Of a stretch of DNA of 64,000 nt, positions 19,590 through 30,419 are shown piece after piece. The translations under genes and the position numbers were made by a program. The notes under the pieces were generated by a model. It did no database searches. It was not told the DNA's origin and saw nothing but the letters and a program-made list of their open reading frames with translations. Each line of letters starts with the position of its first letter. Within the stretch, counting starts at the first letter, position 1. This stretch comes from Arion vulgaris (taxonomy: Eukaryota; Mollusca; Gastropoda; Stylommatophora; Arionidae). The stretch spans positions 791,501 to 855,500 of the forward strand of contig CM036769.1 in the NCBI GenBank assembly GCA_020796225.1. Direction: 5' to 3'.

Positions 19590-19910
19590 CATAAGATTCC
19601 AGTGATAATTTTACATAGGATTCCAATGATATTTTTACATAGAGTTCCAGTGATATTTTTACATAGGATTCCAGTGATATTTTTACATAGGTTCTAATGA
19701 TATTTTTACATAGGGTTCTAATGATATTTTTACATAGGATTCCAATGATATTTTTACATAGAGTTCCAGTGATATTTTTACATAAGATTCCAGTGATATT
19801 TTTACATAGGATTCCAGTGATATTTTTACGTAGGGTTCTAATGATATTTTTACATAGGATTCCAGTGATATTTTTACATAGAGTTCCAGTGATATTTTTA
19901 CATGAGTTTC
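19590..19910. repeat. Minisatellite, 24-bp unit x 13
   Basis: ATTCCAGTGATATTTTTACA-TAGG with GTTCTAATGAT variants. 24 is 8 codons, hence open frames on both strands that mean nothing. 19910-20195 holds only a short TGTCTCC stutter (19990-20035). Confidence 0.95.
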
Positions 19911-20194
19911 CATGGACATTGCTTCCACCTCCGTTCCACCGTGGCTGTTTCTTTCCTGAATTTGGCGCTTCATCTCTCTACAATACTGTTCTCCTGTCTA
20001 TTGTCTCCTGTCTCCTGTCTCCTGTCTATTGTCTCCTAACTTCAATCTTGATCTTCCTCCTACATAAACTGCTAGAATCCTACATCAAGGAATCAACTAC
20101 ACCTCCTAACGCATACATCCTACATATTCCTATTACATCTATCCTTACACCTAGTGGAGTACGATCTTCATATCTCCTCACTATCATCATCATC

Positions 20195-20755
20195 AAGTAG
20201 CTTGTTTTAAGCAGAACTTTGCCACTCCTACAGTCCTTCGGAATGTATCTTTCTCTCATATACCTCTGCAGCTGTCATGTTCAAACCATCAGTTACATCG
20301 GGAATCCATCTTCTCCGTGGCCTTCCTCTTCTCCTCTTTGCTGGTATGCCTCTTTCGATGATGATCTTTTCCAGCCCTTCTTGTCTTTTTATATGTCCAA
20401 AATATCTCAATTTTCTCTTTCTTATTTGTAGCATCAGCCAGTTTTCTTTGATTTTGAGTTCTTTCTGGATAGATCTATTTGTTCTCTTCTCGGTCCAAGG
20501 TATACGAAGGACTCTTCTGTAACACTTATATTCAAAAGCACATATATGTTTTTCCACTGCCTTATTAAATGTCCATGCTTCACACCCATACGTTGACACA
20601 GAAAATATGCATGCTCTTAGTATTCTGATCTTTGTTTTCTTATCAGTTCCTTTCCATACTGTTTTTAGTTGTTTAATTTTTTGCAAAGTCATGTTTGTTC
20701 TTCTTTTAATTTCTCTCATGACATTTCCATCTATTGTTAGACAAATAGTAGATAT
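20195..20755 (-). pseudogene. LINE-c RT tail
   Basis: The reverse-strand open segment of 163 codons: REIKRRTNMTLQKIKQLKTV, RILRACIFSVSTYGCEAWTF, CYRRVLRIPWTEKRTNRSIQ, LKYFGHI-type RKLRYFGHIKRQEGLEKII, RGRPRRRWIPDV, and a 3' end. It follows the catalytic core missing here but present at 55575-56690. This copy keeps the RIPWTEKR codons unexpanded and is the reference for the arrays at 1312 and 61485. Confidence 0.85.
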
Positions 20756-20984
20756 CTTCTACGAGTCTGATATCTCCAACAGAAGACATCTATTTGATAT
20801 TTGACCTTCTATTATCTGAATAAATTAGAGCAGTCTTGTTTATCTTTTTCTCGTACGCCTACGCCCACTATGATTTCAAGCGTGGTCACCGCGTCTAGTA
20901 TGACGCTTCTGACTGGTTTGTGCGTACATACTTGCTTTCCTTATCAATGTCCCTTGCCATTTAGGCTAGCCTTCTCCGAGTTCA

Positions 20985-21245
20985 GAGTTAATTAGAGTAC
21001 TGAACTTCACCAAGAAGCAACCACCAAGAAGTTCACCAAGAAGCAACCGTTTAAATGGTTCTGTCACATAAGCAGATTACCAACAAACAGTGCGTCTCAC
21101 ATGACAATGTTACTCATACAGTTCTCAAGGAAGGTAGACCTCGCAAATGGTGGACTACAGAAATAACAGAGGAAGTGATAACCATGTACAAAGCGCACAC
21201 AACTACAAAAGCCCGTTCTAGAAATCCCTTTATATCTTGACAATG
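20985..21245 (+). pseudogene. LINE-a tail with a 27-bp duplication
   Basis: It reads VLNFTKKQP, a duplicated FTKKQP segment (TTCACCAAGAAGCAACC twice), FKWFCHISRLPTNSASHD, GRPRKWWTTEITEEVITMYK and ends ARSRNPFIS-stop. It matches 36725-36995. Confidence 0.8.
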
Positions 21246-21326
21246 TGATGACTCAGAGAATGGAAGAGAAAGAAAAAGAAAGACGATTGTTAGAATGTGA
21301 CCCAACTATAAATAGACTCTTAAGGC

Positions 21327-21445
21327 TCACTATCTGGCCGAATGGATGAGCGCGGCTCCCATTCGGGAGACCCGGGTTCGATCCACAGTAAGACCAAGGA
21401 GTTTTTCTGTCTGGGAAAATCCTAACCTGAACAGATTTGCCAACC
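21327..21445 (+). mobile_element. SINE-F head joined to SINE-A
   Basis: TGGCCGAATGGATGAGCGCG (A box) and GAGACCCGGGTTCGATCC (B box) with AAGACCAAGGAGTTTTTCTG are SINE-F. At 21446 the sequence switches to SINE-A, either a nested insertion or a composite SINE. Confidence 0.75.
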
Positions 21446-21695
21446 ACCAGTGTGGTGGCAGGACCCGCAAGGGAAGCAAAGAATAGTACCACTGTGACCT
21501 ACAAGGCATGTTGTAAGAGGCGACTTATGAAGGACCTAGGGAAGCTACCGTAGTACATAAAAACATCGCAAAATCGGATGTGCTGGCCCAGTTGTAGGCG
21601 CATAACTGACACAACGTACAATCGCTCTTAGGCTCAGATCACATACAAATCGCATATACTGGTTAAGTGGTCGATACGGAGCGTTCGAATGTAAT
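21446..21695 (+). mobile_element. SINE-A copy
   Basis: GTGTGGTGGCAGGACCCGCA, AAAGAATAGTACCACTGTGA, the core GGCATGTTGTAAGAGGCGAC, TGTGCTGGCCCAGTTGTAGG and the end GTGGTCGATACGGAGCGTTC. It lacks the GAA tail. Confidence 0.85.
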
Positions 21696-21764
21696 AGGGT
21701 CCCCTTGTTTATTATTATTATTATGATTTCCTACACTAATATCGCCATTGTCCCATTGTGAGTA

Positions 21765-23085
21765 TATATATATATATGTTTGACATGTGATACACGAAGT
21801 GATATATTAGTTTGACATGTGATACACGAAGTGATATATATGTTTGACATGTGATACACGAAGTGATATATATGTTTGACATGTGATACACGAAGTGATA
21901 TATATGTGATATATATGTTTGACATGTGATACACGAAGTGATATATATGTTTGGCATGTGATACACGAAGTGATATATATATTTGACATGTGATACACGA
22001 AGTGATATATATGCGATATATATGTTTGACATGTGATACACGAAGTGATATATATGCGATATATATGTTTGACATGTGATACACGAAGTGATATATATGT
22101 TTGACATGTGATACACGAAGTGATATATATGCGATATATATGTTTGACATGTGATACGAAGTGTATATATCGATATATATTTTGACATGTGATAACAAGT
22201 GATATATATGTTTGACATGTGATACACGAAGTGATATATATGTTTGACATGTGATACACGAAGTGATATATATGTTTGACATGTGATACACGAAGTGATA
22301 TATATGTTTGACATGTGATACACGAAGTGATATATATGTTTGACATGTGATACACATGAATGTGATATATATGTTTGACATGTGATACACGATATATATA
22401 GTTTGACATGTGATACACAGTGATATATATGTTTGACATGTGATACACGAAGTGATATATATGTTTGACATGTGATACACGAAGTGATATTAAGTGATTA
22501 TATGTTTGACATGTGATACACGAAGTGATATATATGTTTGACATGTGATACACGAAGTGATATATAAGTGATATATATGTTTGACATGTGATACACATGT
22601 TTAAGTGATATATATGTTTGACATGTGATACACGAAGTGATATATATGATATATATGTTTGACATGTGATACACAAGTGATATATATGTTTGACATGTGA
22701 TCACGAAGTGATATATATGTTTGACATGTGATACACGAAGTGATATATAAGTGATATATATGTTTGACATGTGATACACGAAGTGATATATATGTTTGAC
22801 ATGTGATGATATTACATGTAAGTGATATATATGTTTGACATGTGATACACGAAGTGATATATATGTTTGACATGTGATACACGAAGTGATATATATGTTT
22901 GACATGTGATACACGAAGTGATATATATGTTTGACATGTGATACACGAGTGATATATGTTTTATGTGATACAGTGATATATATGTTTGACATGTACAGTG
23001 ATAAAAGTGATATATATGTTTGACATGTGATACACAAGGATATATACAGTGTATAAGTATATATGTTTGACATGTGCAGAAGGAT
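21765..23085. repeat. Minisatellite, 32-bp unit, about 40 copies, degenerate to the right
   Basis: TGATATATATGTTTGACATG-TGATACACGAAG. The left third is regular (with occasional doubled GATATATATG). From about 22150 on, units carry many scattered single-base gaps. Confidence 0.95.
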
Positions 23086-23139
23086 ATTACACGAAGAAGT
23101 GAAGAAGAAGAATAGAGTTTGATATGATACACTAGCACG

Positions 23140-23262
23140 AAACTATGCTACAGTGATAAAGGACCATGCGAGCATGCACAGCATAGGCCAATATTCTTAC
23201 AACCTCCACATTCCCTTCTCGCTGTCCTGATACCGCCTAATAAAGCGGTATTACAGGAAGTA
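23140..23262 (+). mobile_element. 3' end of a SINE-F-like element with a GCGGTAT hairpin
   Basis: TTCTCGCTGTCCTGATACCG-CCTAATAAA-GCGGTAT-TACAGG matches the 34190-34240 end of SINE-F (CCTCCTGTCATACACCGCCC, AGCGGTATTACAGGCAG). ATACCGC and GCGGTAT can pair. Confidence 0.55.
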
Positions 23263-23868
23263 ATATAGTTGTTAGAAATTGTTACTTGTTAATGTTAATG
23301 TTATTGTGTTAAGTTATTATTTGTAGTTATGTGTTAAGTTGTTATTTGTTAAGTGTTTATGTTTGATTGTTATTTGTTAGTGTTTATTTTACATTGTTAT
23401 TTGTAAGTTGTTATTTGTTAAGTTGTTATTTGTTCAGTTGTTATTTGTTAAACTGTTATTTGTTAGTTGTTATTGTTAATTGTTATTTGTTAAGTTGTTA
23501 TTTGTTAAGTTGTTATTTGTTAGTTGTTATTCGTTAAGTTGTTATTTGTTAGTGTTATTTGTTAAATTGTTATTTGTTAAGTTGTTATTTGTTAAGTTGT
23601 TATTTGTTAAGTTGTTATTTGTTAATTGTTATTTGTTAAGTTGTTATTTGTTAAGTTGTTATTTGTTCAGTTGTTATTTGTTCAGTTGTTATTTGTTAAG
23701 TTGTTATTTGTTAAGTTGTTATTTGTTAAGTTGTTATTTGTTAAATTGTTATTTGTTAAATTGTTATTTGTTAAATTGTTATTTGTTAAGTTGTTATTTG
23801 TTAAGTTGTTATTTGTTAAGTTGTTATTTGTTAATTGTTATTTGTTAAGTTGTTATTTGTTAATACTG
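23262..23868. repeat. Minisatellite, 15-bp unit x about 39
   Basis: GTTGTTATTTGTTAA with AAG/AAA/CAG variants and irregular 14-bp units at the left. Confidence 0.95.
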
Positions 23869-23924
23869 TGCAAGGAAAACGTGAAGATGTCTGTACGAGT
23901 GAAATTAAGAATAGAATCCATCAT

Positions 23925-24050
23925 TCGACAATTATTAAACTTCGAACGGGCTCTGTTATCTAACATTTTGTTGAAAGTAGATGGCAAAGGTATAGTTATT
24001 AAACTTCGAACGGGCTCTGTTCTCTAACATTTCCTTGAAATTATGAATTA
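23925..24050. repeat. 63-bp tandem duplication
   Basis: TTATTAAACTTCGAACGGGC...TCTAACATTT occurs twice. The left copy lies in a frame reading NVKMSVRVKLRIESIIRQLL that ends in GGCAAAG|GTATAG. I note it but do not call an exon. Confidence 0.7.
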
Positions 24051-24204
24051 AAAGTGCAGTTATTTTGTATTTCTAATATCAATTGGCTATGTTTGACGTC
24101 ATTGATTGGTCAATAAATGCTGTCAGTTTTCTAAATGGTCCAATAAAGAAAGAGTTCTCCATTTGATGCTAGTGTACACAAGTGTAAAACGTCATAGCAA
24201 AAGA

Positions 24205-24770
24205 TGGTCTCTGTGACGTAGACATAAGATGCTCGTCTCTCATGTCATAGTTACTCGGTTTGTTCTCTTGTAGAGCAATCTGGCTATTTTTTCAAAGATC
24301 CCTGATATCAGTGTAGGGGAGATCTAGTTCCTAGTCCTTTCGGAAACCGATGATAAAATACGTATGTTTCGTGTTCAATTTGAGCACATAAAAGAACCAT
24401 TTACGGGGAGAAAGTGGCGAGATCTGGAAAGGATGGCCTTGGATAGGCGGGCTTGGAAGGCCTTGGATAGGCGGGCTTGGAAGGCCTTGGTTGCGGACTT
24501 ATGCTTCCCTAGGGGCGAAGGGTGAAGAAGAAGAAAAGAACTATTGGGAGTTCAAAATCGATAGGAGCAGGCTGCAAAGCCGCTGCCGTGACAAAATTCA
24601 ATAGAAAAGATTAAAAATAAAATTCCTACATAAATATTTACGGGTAGCTACGGAGCTCGTGCACTGCCACTGAGATCTTCCTGTGTAAGAAAGAGATCGG
24701 AACACACATGGCTACTCACTGAAGTGCAATGATGATGATCCTATCAATCAATCAATCAATCAATCAACAG
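24205..24770 (+). mobile_element. SINE-E copy with a nested LINE tail
   Basis: Head at 24209 (TCTGTGACGTAGACATAAG), GATCCCTGATATCAGTGTAG, CTAGTCCTTTCGGAAACCG, then after the insertion GGGAGTTCAAAATCGATAGG, GAAAGAGATCGGAACACAC, TGGCTACTCACTGAAGTGCA and a (TCAA)n tail. Full length apart from the insertion. Confidence 0.85.
24402..24533 (+). mobile_element. Extremely 5'-truncated LINE 3' end, nested in SINE-E
   Basis: Its 132 bp read RDLERMALDRRAWKALVADL, stop-terminated, with a GAAGAAGAA tail, flanked by AAAAGAACCATT (24390-24401) and AAAAGAACTATT (24534-24545). A 27-bp piece (RRAWKALD) is tandemly duplicated at 24434-24487. Confidence 0.8.
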
Positions 24771-24796
24771 ACGAATGCAAAAATTGCTATTATTTT

Positions 24797-25485
24797 TGTT
24801 CCCAACACAAACTGCATATTTAATACTCGTTACTAACCCAACACAAACTCCATATTTAATACTCGTTACTTTCCCAACACAAACTGCATATTTATTACTC
24901 GTTACTTTCCCAACACAAACTGTATATTTAATACTCGTTACTTTCCCAACACAAACTGTATATTTAATACTCGTTACTTTCCCAACACAAACTGCATATT
25001 TAATACTCGTTACTTTCCCAACACAAACTGTATATTTAATACTCGTTACTTTCCCAACACAAACTGTATATTTAATACTCGTTACTTTCCCAACACAAAC
25101 TGTATATTTAATACTCGTTACTTTCCCAACACAAACTGTATATTTAATACTCGTTACTTTCCCAACACAAACTGTATATTTAATACTCGTTACTTTCCCA
25201 ACACAAACTGTATATTTAATACTCGTTACTTTCTCAACACAAACTGTATATTTAATACTCGTTACTTTCCCAACACAAACTGTATATTTAATACTCGTTA
25301 CTTTCCCAACACAAACTGTATATTTAATACTCGTTACTTTCCCAACACAAACTGTATATTTAATACTCGTTACTTTCCCAACACAAACTGTATATTTAAT
25401 ACTCGTTACTTTCCCAACACAAACTGTATATTTAATACTCGTTACTTTCCCAACACAAACTGCATATTTAATACTCGTTACTAAA
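24797..25485. repeat. Minisatellite, 36-bp unit x 19
   Basis: AACACAAACTGTATATTTAA-TACTCGTTACTTTCCC, highly uniform. The 36-bp period keeps both strands open (VTFPTQTVYLIL; VTSIKYTVCVGK). Confidence 0.95.
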
Positions 25486-25509
25486 CGAGATCTCAGAAAT
25501 ATTGTTGCA

Positions 25510-25775
25510 TGTTCTTCTTCTTCTTCTTCTTCGAACGCCGCTTCATATTGAACATTTGTTAACTCATTCTGTGTGATTTGTATGTGATCCGAGCCTAAGA
25601 GCGATTGTACGTTGTAACCAGTTATACGCCTACAAGTAAACCAGCCCATCCGATTTCTGCGATGTTTTTTGTTTATAGTAGCTTCCCTAGTTCCTACATC
25701 AGTCGCCTCTTACGACATGCCTTGCATGTCGCAGTAGTACTATTCTGTGCTTCCCTACGGGCCCGAGCGCCACAT
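25510..25775 (-). mobile_element. SINE-A copy
   Basis: (CTT)n, CGAACGCCGCTTCATATTGA, TGTGATTTGTATGTGATCCG, the core TCGCCTCTTACGACATGCCT, and GTGCTTCCCTACGGGCCCG. Confidence 0.85.
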
Positions 25776-25788
25776 AGAATATCCTTAG

Positions 25789-25868
25789 ATCTACCTTCAA
25801 CACTTCATTATAGTATCAAGGGAGAAGATGAGAAACAAACACTAGAAAATGCATTGTTGGCAACCTAG
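25789..25868 (+). CDS. Weak terminal-exon candidate
   Basis: After ATATCCTTAG a frame reads LPSTLHYSIKGEDEKQTLEN then ALLAT-stop. Composition is protein-like but the acceptor tract is poor, and it lies directly beside a SINE-A. No family recognised. Confidence 0.15.
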
Positions 25869-26033
25869 GGATGTGAAGACGGCACGGCACAAGCTGATGA
25901 TGACATTAGCTATAGTAATGTGCACAGTGATGTCACTAACTAGAAGCAGTAGCATGTAACAGATTGTCGTGAATGTCCATGATTGTTAACCACAAAACAA
26001 CATGGTACTCGACATGGAGTGACATATATAGTA

Positions 26034-26370
26034 AGAGAGAGAGAGAGTGTGTGTGTGTGTGTGTACGCATGTGTGTTCGTGTGCGGGAATGTGTGCATGT
26101 GTGTGCGTCCGTGTGCTTGTATATATGTGTGTGTGTGTGTGCTTGTGTTGTTTGTATGTGTGTGTGTGTGTGCGTCTGCGAGTGAGCGGAAATGTATACG
26201 TGCGTGCGTGTGTCTGTATGCATGTGAGTGTGTGTTCGTAATTCGCTCATGTGTGTGTGTGCATGTTTGTATGTGCATGCGGTTGTATGTGTATGTGTGT
26301 ACGTGTATGTGTGTACGTATATGTGTACGTGTATGTGTGTACGTGTATGTGTGTACGTGTGTAACTGTAA
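26034..26370. repeat. (GT)n-rich cryptic microsatellite
   Basis: Impure GTGTGT with GTGTACGTGTAT sub-repeats toward 26300-26365. The long Cys/Val and His/Thr frames across it are simple-sequence artefacts. Confidence 0.95.
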
Positions 26371-26454
26371 CAACAATCAATACAACAAAATATCCCATAC
26401 AACATTTGTTAGCGAAACATGTACAACAGTATCAACATTGACTAACATTCTCCA

Positions 26455-26972
26455 TGACTGCGTCAACAATGCGGGGTCTAGGTTGTCATTCAAGTTTGAC
26501 TGCGTCAACGATGCGGGGTCTAGGTTGTCATTCAAGTTTGACTGCGTCAACAATGCGGGGTCTAGGTTGTCATTCAAGTTTGACTGCGTCAACGATGCGG
26601 GGTCTAGGTTGTCATTCAAGTTTGACTGCGTCAACGATGCGGGGTCTAGGTTGTCATTCAAGTTTGACTGCGTCAACAATGCGGGGTCTAGATTGTCATT
26701 CAAGTTTGACTGCGTCAACAATGCGGGGTCTAGGTTGTCATTCAAGTTTGACTGCGTCAACGATGCGGGGTCTAGGTTGTCATTCAAGTTTGACTGCGTC
26801 AACGATGCGGGGTCTAGGTTGTCATTCAAGTTTGGCTGCGTCAACGATGCGGGGTCTAGGTTGTCATTCAAGTTTGACTGCGTCAACGATGCGGGGTAAC
26901 AATGCGGGGTCTAGGTTGTCATTCAAGTTTGACTGCGTCAACAATGCGGGGTCTAGGTTGTCATTCAAGTTT
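26455..26972. repeat. Minisatellite, 42-bp unit x 12
   Basis: AACGATGCGGGGTCTAGGTT-GTCATTCAAGTTTGACTGCGTC. AACGAT and AACAAT unit types alternate irregularly. A deletion shortens one unit at 26895. Confidence 0.95.
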
Positions 26973-27104
26973 AACAAATCTTTTTCTTTTTCCGATCCAG
27001 AAGCATTGAGCTTTTCAGCTCTTCGGTTCGGTGCCATGGACATCGTAACCCTTCGGTTCGGTGCCACGAACACTGTAAATCTGGGGAATCTGTGGCTTTT
27101 TCTG

Positions 27105-27182
27105 CCATCCCGCGGAATTGAACCCGCACATACAGAGGGATAGTCACCGTAGTCCAACGCGCTACGAACACGCTGGGCAGAC
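27105..27182 (-). mobile_element. tRNA-like SINE head
   Basis: Reversed: GTAGCGCGTTGGACTACGG (A-box-like) and GCGGGTTCAATTCCGCGG (B box, with a hairpin GCGG/CCGC). The anticodon arm is not tRNA-like enough to call a functional gene. Confidence 0.45.
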
Positions 27183-27234
27183 GGGCGACAAGTCATTTAC
27201 AGACCGTAGTAATACATACCAGCAGGTTCTGATC

Positions 27235-27470
27235 ACACACTTAAGTATTGTATGAAGTAACGTGTAGTGTTGTATGTATTAAAGTGTCGTATGTATTAGA
27301 ATGTTGGTATGCAGTGACGTGTAGTGTTGCATGTATTAGAATGTTGGTATGCAGTGACGTGTAGTGTCGTATGTATTAAAGTGTCGTATGTATTAAAGTG
27401 TCGTATGTATTAGAATGTTGGTATGCAGTGACGTGTAGTGTTGCATGTATTAAAGTGTCGTATGTGGTAG
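27235..27470. repeat. Irregular array of GTATGTATTAGAATGTTGGT blocks
   Basis: Blocks of 17 bp (GTCGTATGTATTAAAGT) and about 44 bp (with GGTATGCAGTGACGTGTAG) alternate. Confidence 0.8.
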
Positions 27471-27574
27471 AGAGTTGAGCACTTTAGAGTGTTGCATGAG
27501 GTAAAGTATAGCGTTGTATAAATTAGAGTGTTATATATAGCAGAATGTTGCGTGATGTGGAGAGTTGTATAACT

Positions 27575-27672
27575 GTGTAATAACACATACAAATAAAACA
27601 GAGAGTGGTTAACAAGTGGTCGATGTTGTGCGTTCAGAGAAGAAGAAGAAGAAGAAGAAGAAGAAGAAGAAG
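27575..27672 (+). mobile_element. SINE-A 3' end with long (GAA)n tail
   Basis: AACAGAGAGTGGTTAACAAG, TGGTCGATGTTGTGCGTTC, then 12 AAG repeats. 5'-truncated. Confidence 0.8.
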
Positions 27673-27759
27673 ACATCCATTCTGAAACGTTTTCCCTGTC
27701 TTCTGCTTCCTCTATTCCTCAATGTTTCATTTACACTTCAACTCTATTTGTTACTCCAT

Positions 27760-27935
27760 CTTTCTGTCCTTCTCTTCTCTCACTCTCTCATTCCTTCACT
27801 CCGTCTGTCCCTCTCTTCTCTCACTCTCTCATTCCTTCACTCCGTCTGTCCCTCTCTTCTCTCACTCTCTCATTCCTTCACTCCGTCTGTCCCTCTCTTC
27901 TCTCACTCTCTCATTCCTTCACTCCGTCTGTCTCT
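27760..27935. repeat. Minisatellite, 41-bp unit x 4
   Basis: CTCTCATTCCTTCACTCCGT-CTGTCCCTCTCTTCTCTCACT. Confidence 0.9.
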
Positions 27936-28735
27936 CTATCTCTTCTTCCGTTACATTGCTTTCCTTAATCTCTCTTCCCTTACTCTCACTCTTTCCTCTT
28001 CCTTCTCTCTCCCGTTCTAACATCTACCTACATCTCGCTTTCCTTAATCTCACTCCCTCCTCCTTCTTTTGTTGTCTTTTCCTATCCTATTTACTCATCT
28101 AGTTCCATTGTGTGTGGCTTCATCCAGTCTCATACTTGATTTCTCTTCATCTATTCGTCTCTCTCATGTTCCATCATCTACCTCCATCATCTACCTCCAT
28201 CTCTCTTTCCTGAATCTTGTTCTCTCTTCCTCTCTCGTTCCATCGGTTAATTTTATCCATCTTCTCCAATCTAGCTTGTTTCTCCTTCTCATGCTTCCTT
28301 TCCCGTTTCTTCCCCTACTTCCATCTAGCCTCCTTAGTCCCACTCTCACCTCTATATTTCTTTCTCTCTCTTTCTCTCTCTCTCTCTCTTTCTTTCTTTC
28401 TCTCTCTTTCTCTCTTTTTCCATTACTTCACCTACTTCCATATACCCTCCTAATTTCTCACTCTCCCTATTCTCTTTCTCTTCACATTACTATCTCTTTC
28501 TCTCCCTCTCTATTTCTTTCTTTTTCTCTCTCTCTTCCATTCCTTCATCTACTTTCATATTTCTTCAAATACTCTCATCAAATTATCTTTCCCTCTCTCT
28601 CTCTCTCTCTCTTTCTATCTCTCTCTCTCCCTCTCTCTCTTCCTCTCTCATCCATCCCTTCATCTACTTTCATATTTCTTCCCTTACGCTCATCCCATCC
28701 TCTTTCTCTCGACTCCCTAACAAACATTTCCGTTT
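27936..28735. repeat. CT-rich degenerate low-complexity tract
   Basis: Diverged CTCTTTCC/TCATCTACCTCCAT blocks, probably the decayed continuation of the 41-bp array, with pure CT runs near 28370 and 28595. Confidence 0.85.
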
Positions 28736-29185
28736 GAATCCGCCACTGAATGCTAGCTATATCTGTCTGTAACGTTACCATCCTCCCAGCCTCTGCTTAT
28801 TTGCCTGCACGTGCGTGTATAACTTGGTGCACTAGGTCAACTCACGTCCGTGAGCCGGATTACCCTGGTTCTTAATTAAGAACAAGGAACCATTCAACAG
28901 GCAACCCATTTCTTCCATTCAACAGAAGCTGGGACAAGATATGTCCGAAAAAAAACACCTCAAAAAAAAAACATAATGCCAGACGCCGTTCGGAGAGCTG
29001 ATACGCCATTTTGAGAAGATGAACAAATAGGCTAAAGTAACCGGTTGAAGCGTTGGTTTGTTGGATGTTCTATGTAGAACATGGAATGGTGTCTTCTGAA
29101 TTATTAAGGAGCCTGACATGTCATCATGAATAGAGAATAGCATGTCCATGTTCGTGCAGCGGCCATGTTAGTATCGAATTAGAAT
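28736..29185. other. Unassigned sequence with a 16-bp perfect palindrome
   Basis: GTTCTTAATTAAGAAC at about 28869-28884 is a perfect palindrome. I see no element ends around it. No long frame. Confidence 0.5.
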
Positions 29186-29189
29186 GAAT

Positions 29190-29570
29190 ATTGAGAAGGG
29201 TGTAATCAATATAAGTTTAATCAGAACGGTGCCATATTCGAATACATAATATACGTGTTTGATCGGAACGATTTTGTGATCGAATACAATGTATAAGTTA
29301 TGACATCCGTATAGTATTCGATTACAATATTTTAAGGTCGTAACGGTGCAGTATTCAATTACAATATTTCAGAGTTGGAACGATGCTATATTCCACTATA
29401 ATATTTCAGAGTTGAAACGATGCTATATTCCACTACAATATTTCAGAGTTGAAACGATGCTATATTCCACTATAATATTTCAGAGTTGAAACGATGCTAT
29501 ATTCCACTACAATATTTAAGGTTCGTTACGGTACAGTATTGACTACAATATTTAAGAGTGTAGAAACTAG
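29190..29570. repeat. Minisatellite, 37-bp unit, about 4 good plus diverged copies
   Basis: CAGAGTTGAAACGATGCTAT-ATTCCACTA(C/T)AATATTT. The copies to the left are progressively more diverged. Confidence 0.85.
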
Positions 29571-29584
29571 TTTGAAGAAGAAAT

Positions 29585-29832
29585 TAGGGAGTCTAAAGCC
29601 GAAGGGAACTTCATTGCACCGGGTTTTACACTATATGGCTCGGTCCCTCTTCGCAGATGTGGCACGCCAGCTGCCGAAAGTAGAGCACAAAGCTTGAACT
29701 TCGTAGCTCAGGCCACACTCCAAGGGTCTCTGAAAAGATATACTGGTAAATAGAACGTTGCGGTCTAGATTGGAACCTACGTCCTTCGAAATGCAAGGAT
29801 AAAGCTTGACTACTTAGCTAGAGAGACCACAA
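29585..29832 (-). mobile_element. SINE-C copy
   Basis: GTCTAAAGCCGAAGGGAACT, CGGGTTTTACACTATATGG, CTCGGTCCCTCTTCGCAG, then the head ending CTACTTAGCTAGAGAGACC. Confidence 0.85.
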
Positions 29833-30023
29833 TTGGGGAGTACCCGCTAGTAACATCTGCTTGAAACCTAGACCTGTGGGGAGATAGTCACTTACGCTGT
29901 TTGGAGATTTGAACATAGAAAACTAATCACAGATGAAGCATAGAAGTACCTATTGCATATTACAATATCAGATATAAGACTTTGGTTAGACTTGTGTCTT
30001 ATATAGTTAAATACATCTGTAGC

Positions 30024-30138
30024 ACAGCCATCTCTCACTCTATCTCTCTATCTCTCACTCTATCTCTCTCTCTCTATCTATTTCCCTCTATCTCTCTCCA
30101 TCTTTCTATCTCTCTTATCTCTATCTCTCTATTTATCC

Positions 30139-30174
<36 letters not shown>

Positions 30175-30205
30175 TTATCCCTCTATCTCTCTCTATCTCT
30201 CTCTA

Positions 30206-30254
<49 letters not shown>

Positions 30255-30362
30255 ATCTTTCTCTCTCTTTCTATCTCTCTCTCTCTCTATCTCTCTCTAT
30301 CACTCTCTCTCTATCTTTCTCTCTCTTATCTCTCTCTCTATCTCTGTCTATCTCTCTCATTG
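30024..30362. repeat. (TCTCTCTA)n low-complexity tract
   Basis: Interspersed CTCTCTATCT repeats. Confidence 0.95.
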
Positions 30363-30419
30363 CTCAACATCTGTCTGTGTCTTCCTCTCTGTGACTTAAT
30401 TGTTGTTTCTCTTCTTGAT

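Noticed and set aside
23876..23990. Exon reading NVKMSVRVKLRIESIIRQLL
   Set aside because: Acceptor would be a T-rich array ending GCAAG, the donor is weak, and part is a tandem duplication.
24756..25649. 297-codon frame (VTSIKYTVCVGK)
   Set aside because: 36-bp array artefact. The other strand is equally open.
25936..26441. Cys/Val- and His/Thr-rich frames
   Set aside because: Simple GT-rich sequence.
28860..28900. Transposon end at the GTTCTTAATTAAGAAC palindrome
   Set aside because: No second copy, no target duplication and no inverted termini were found nearby.
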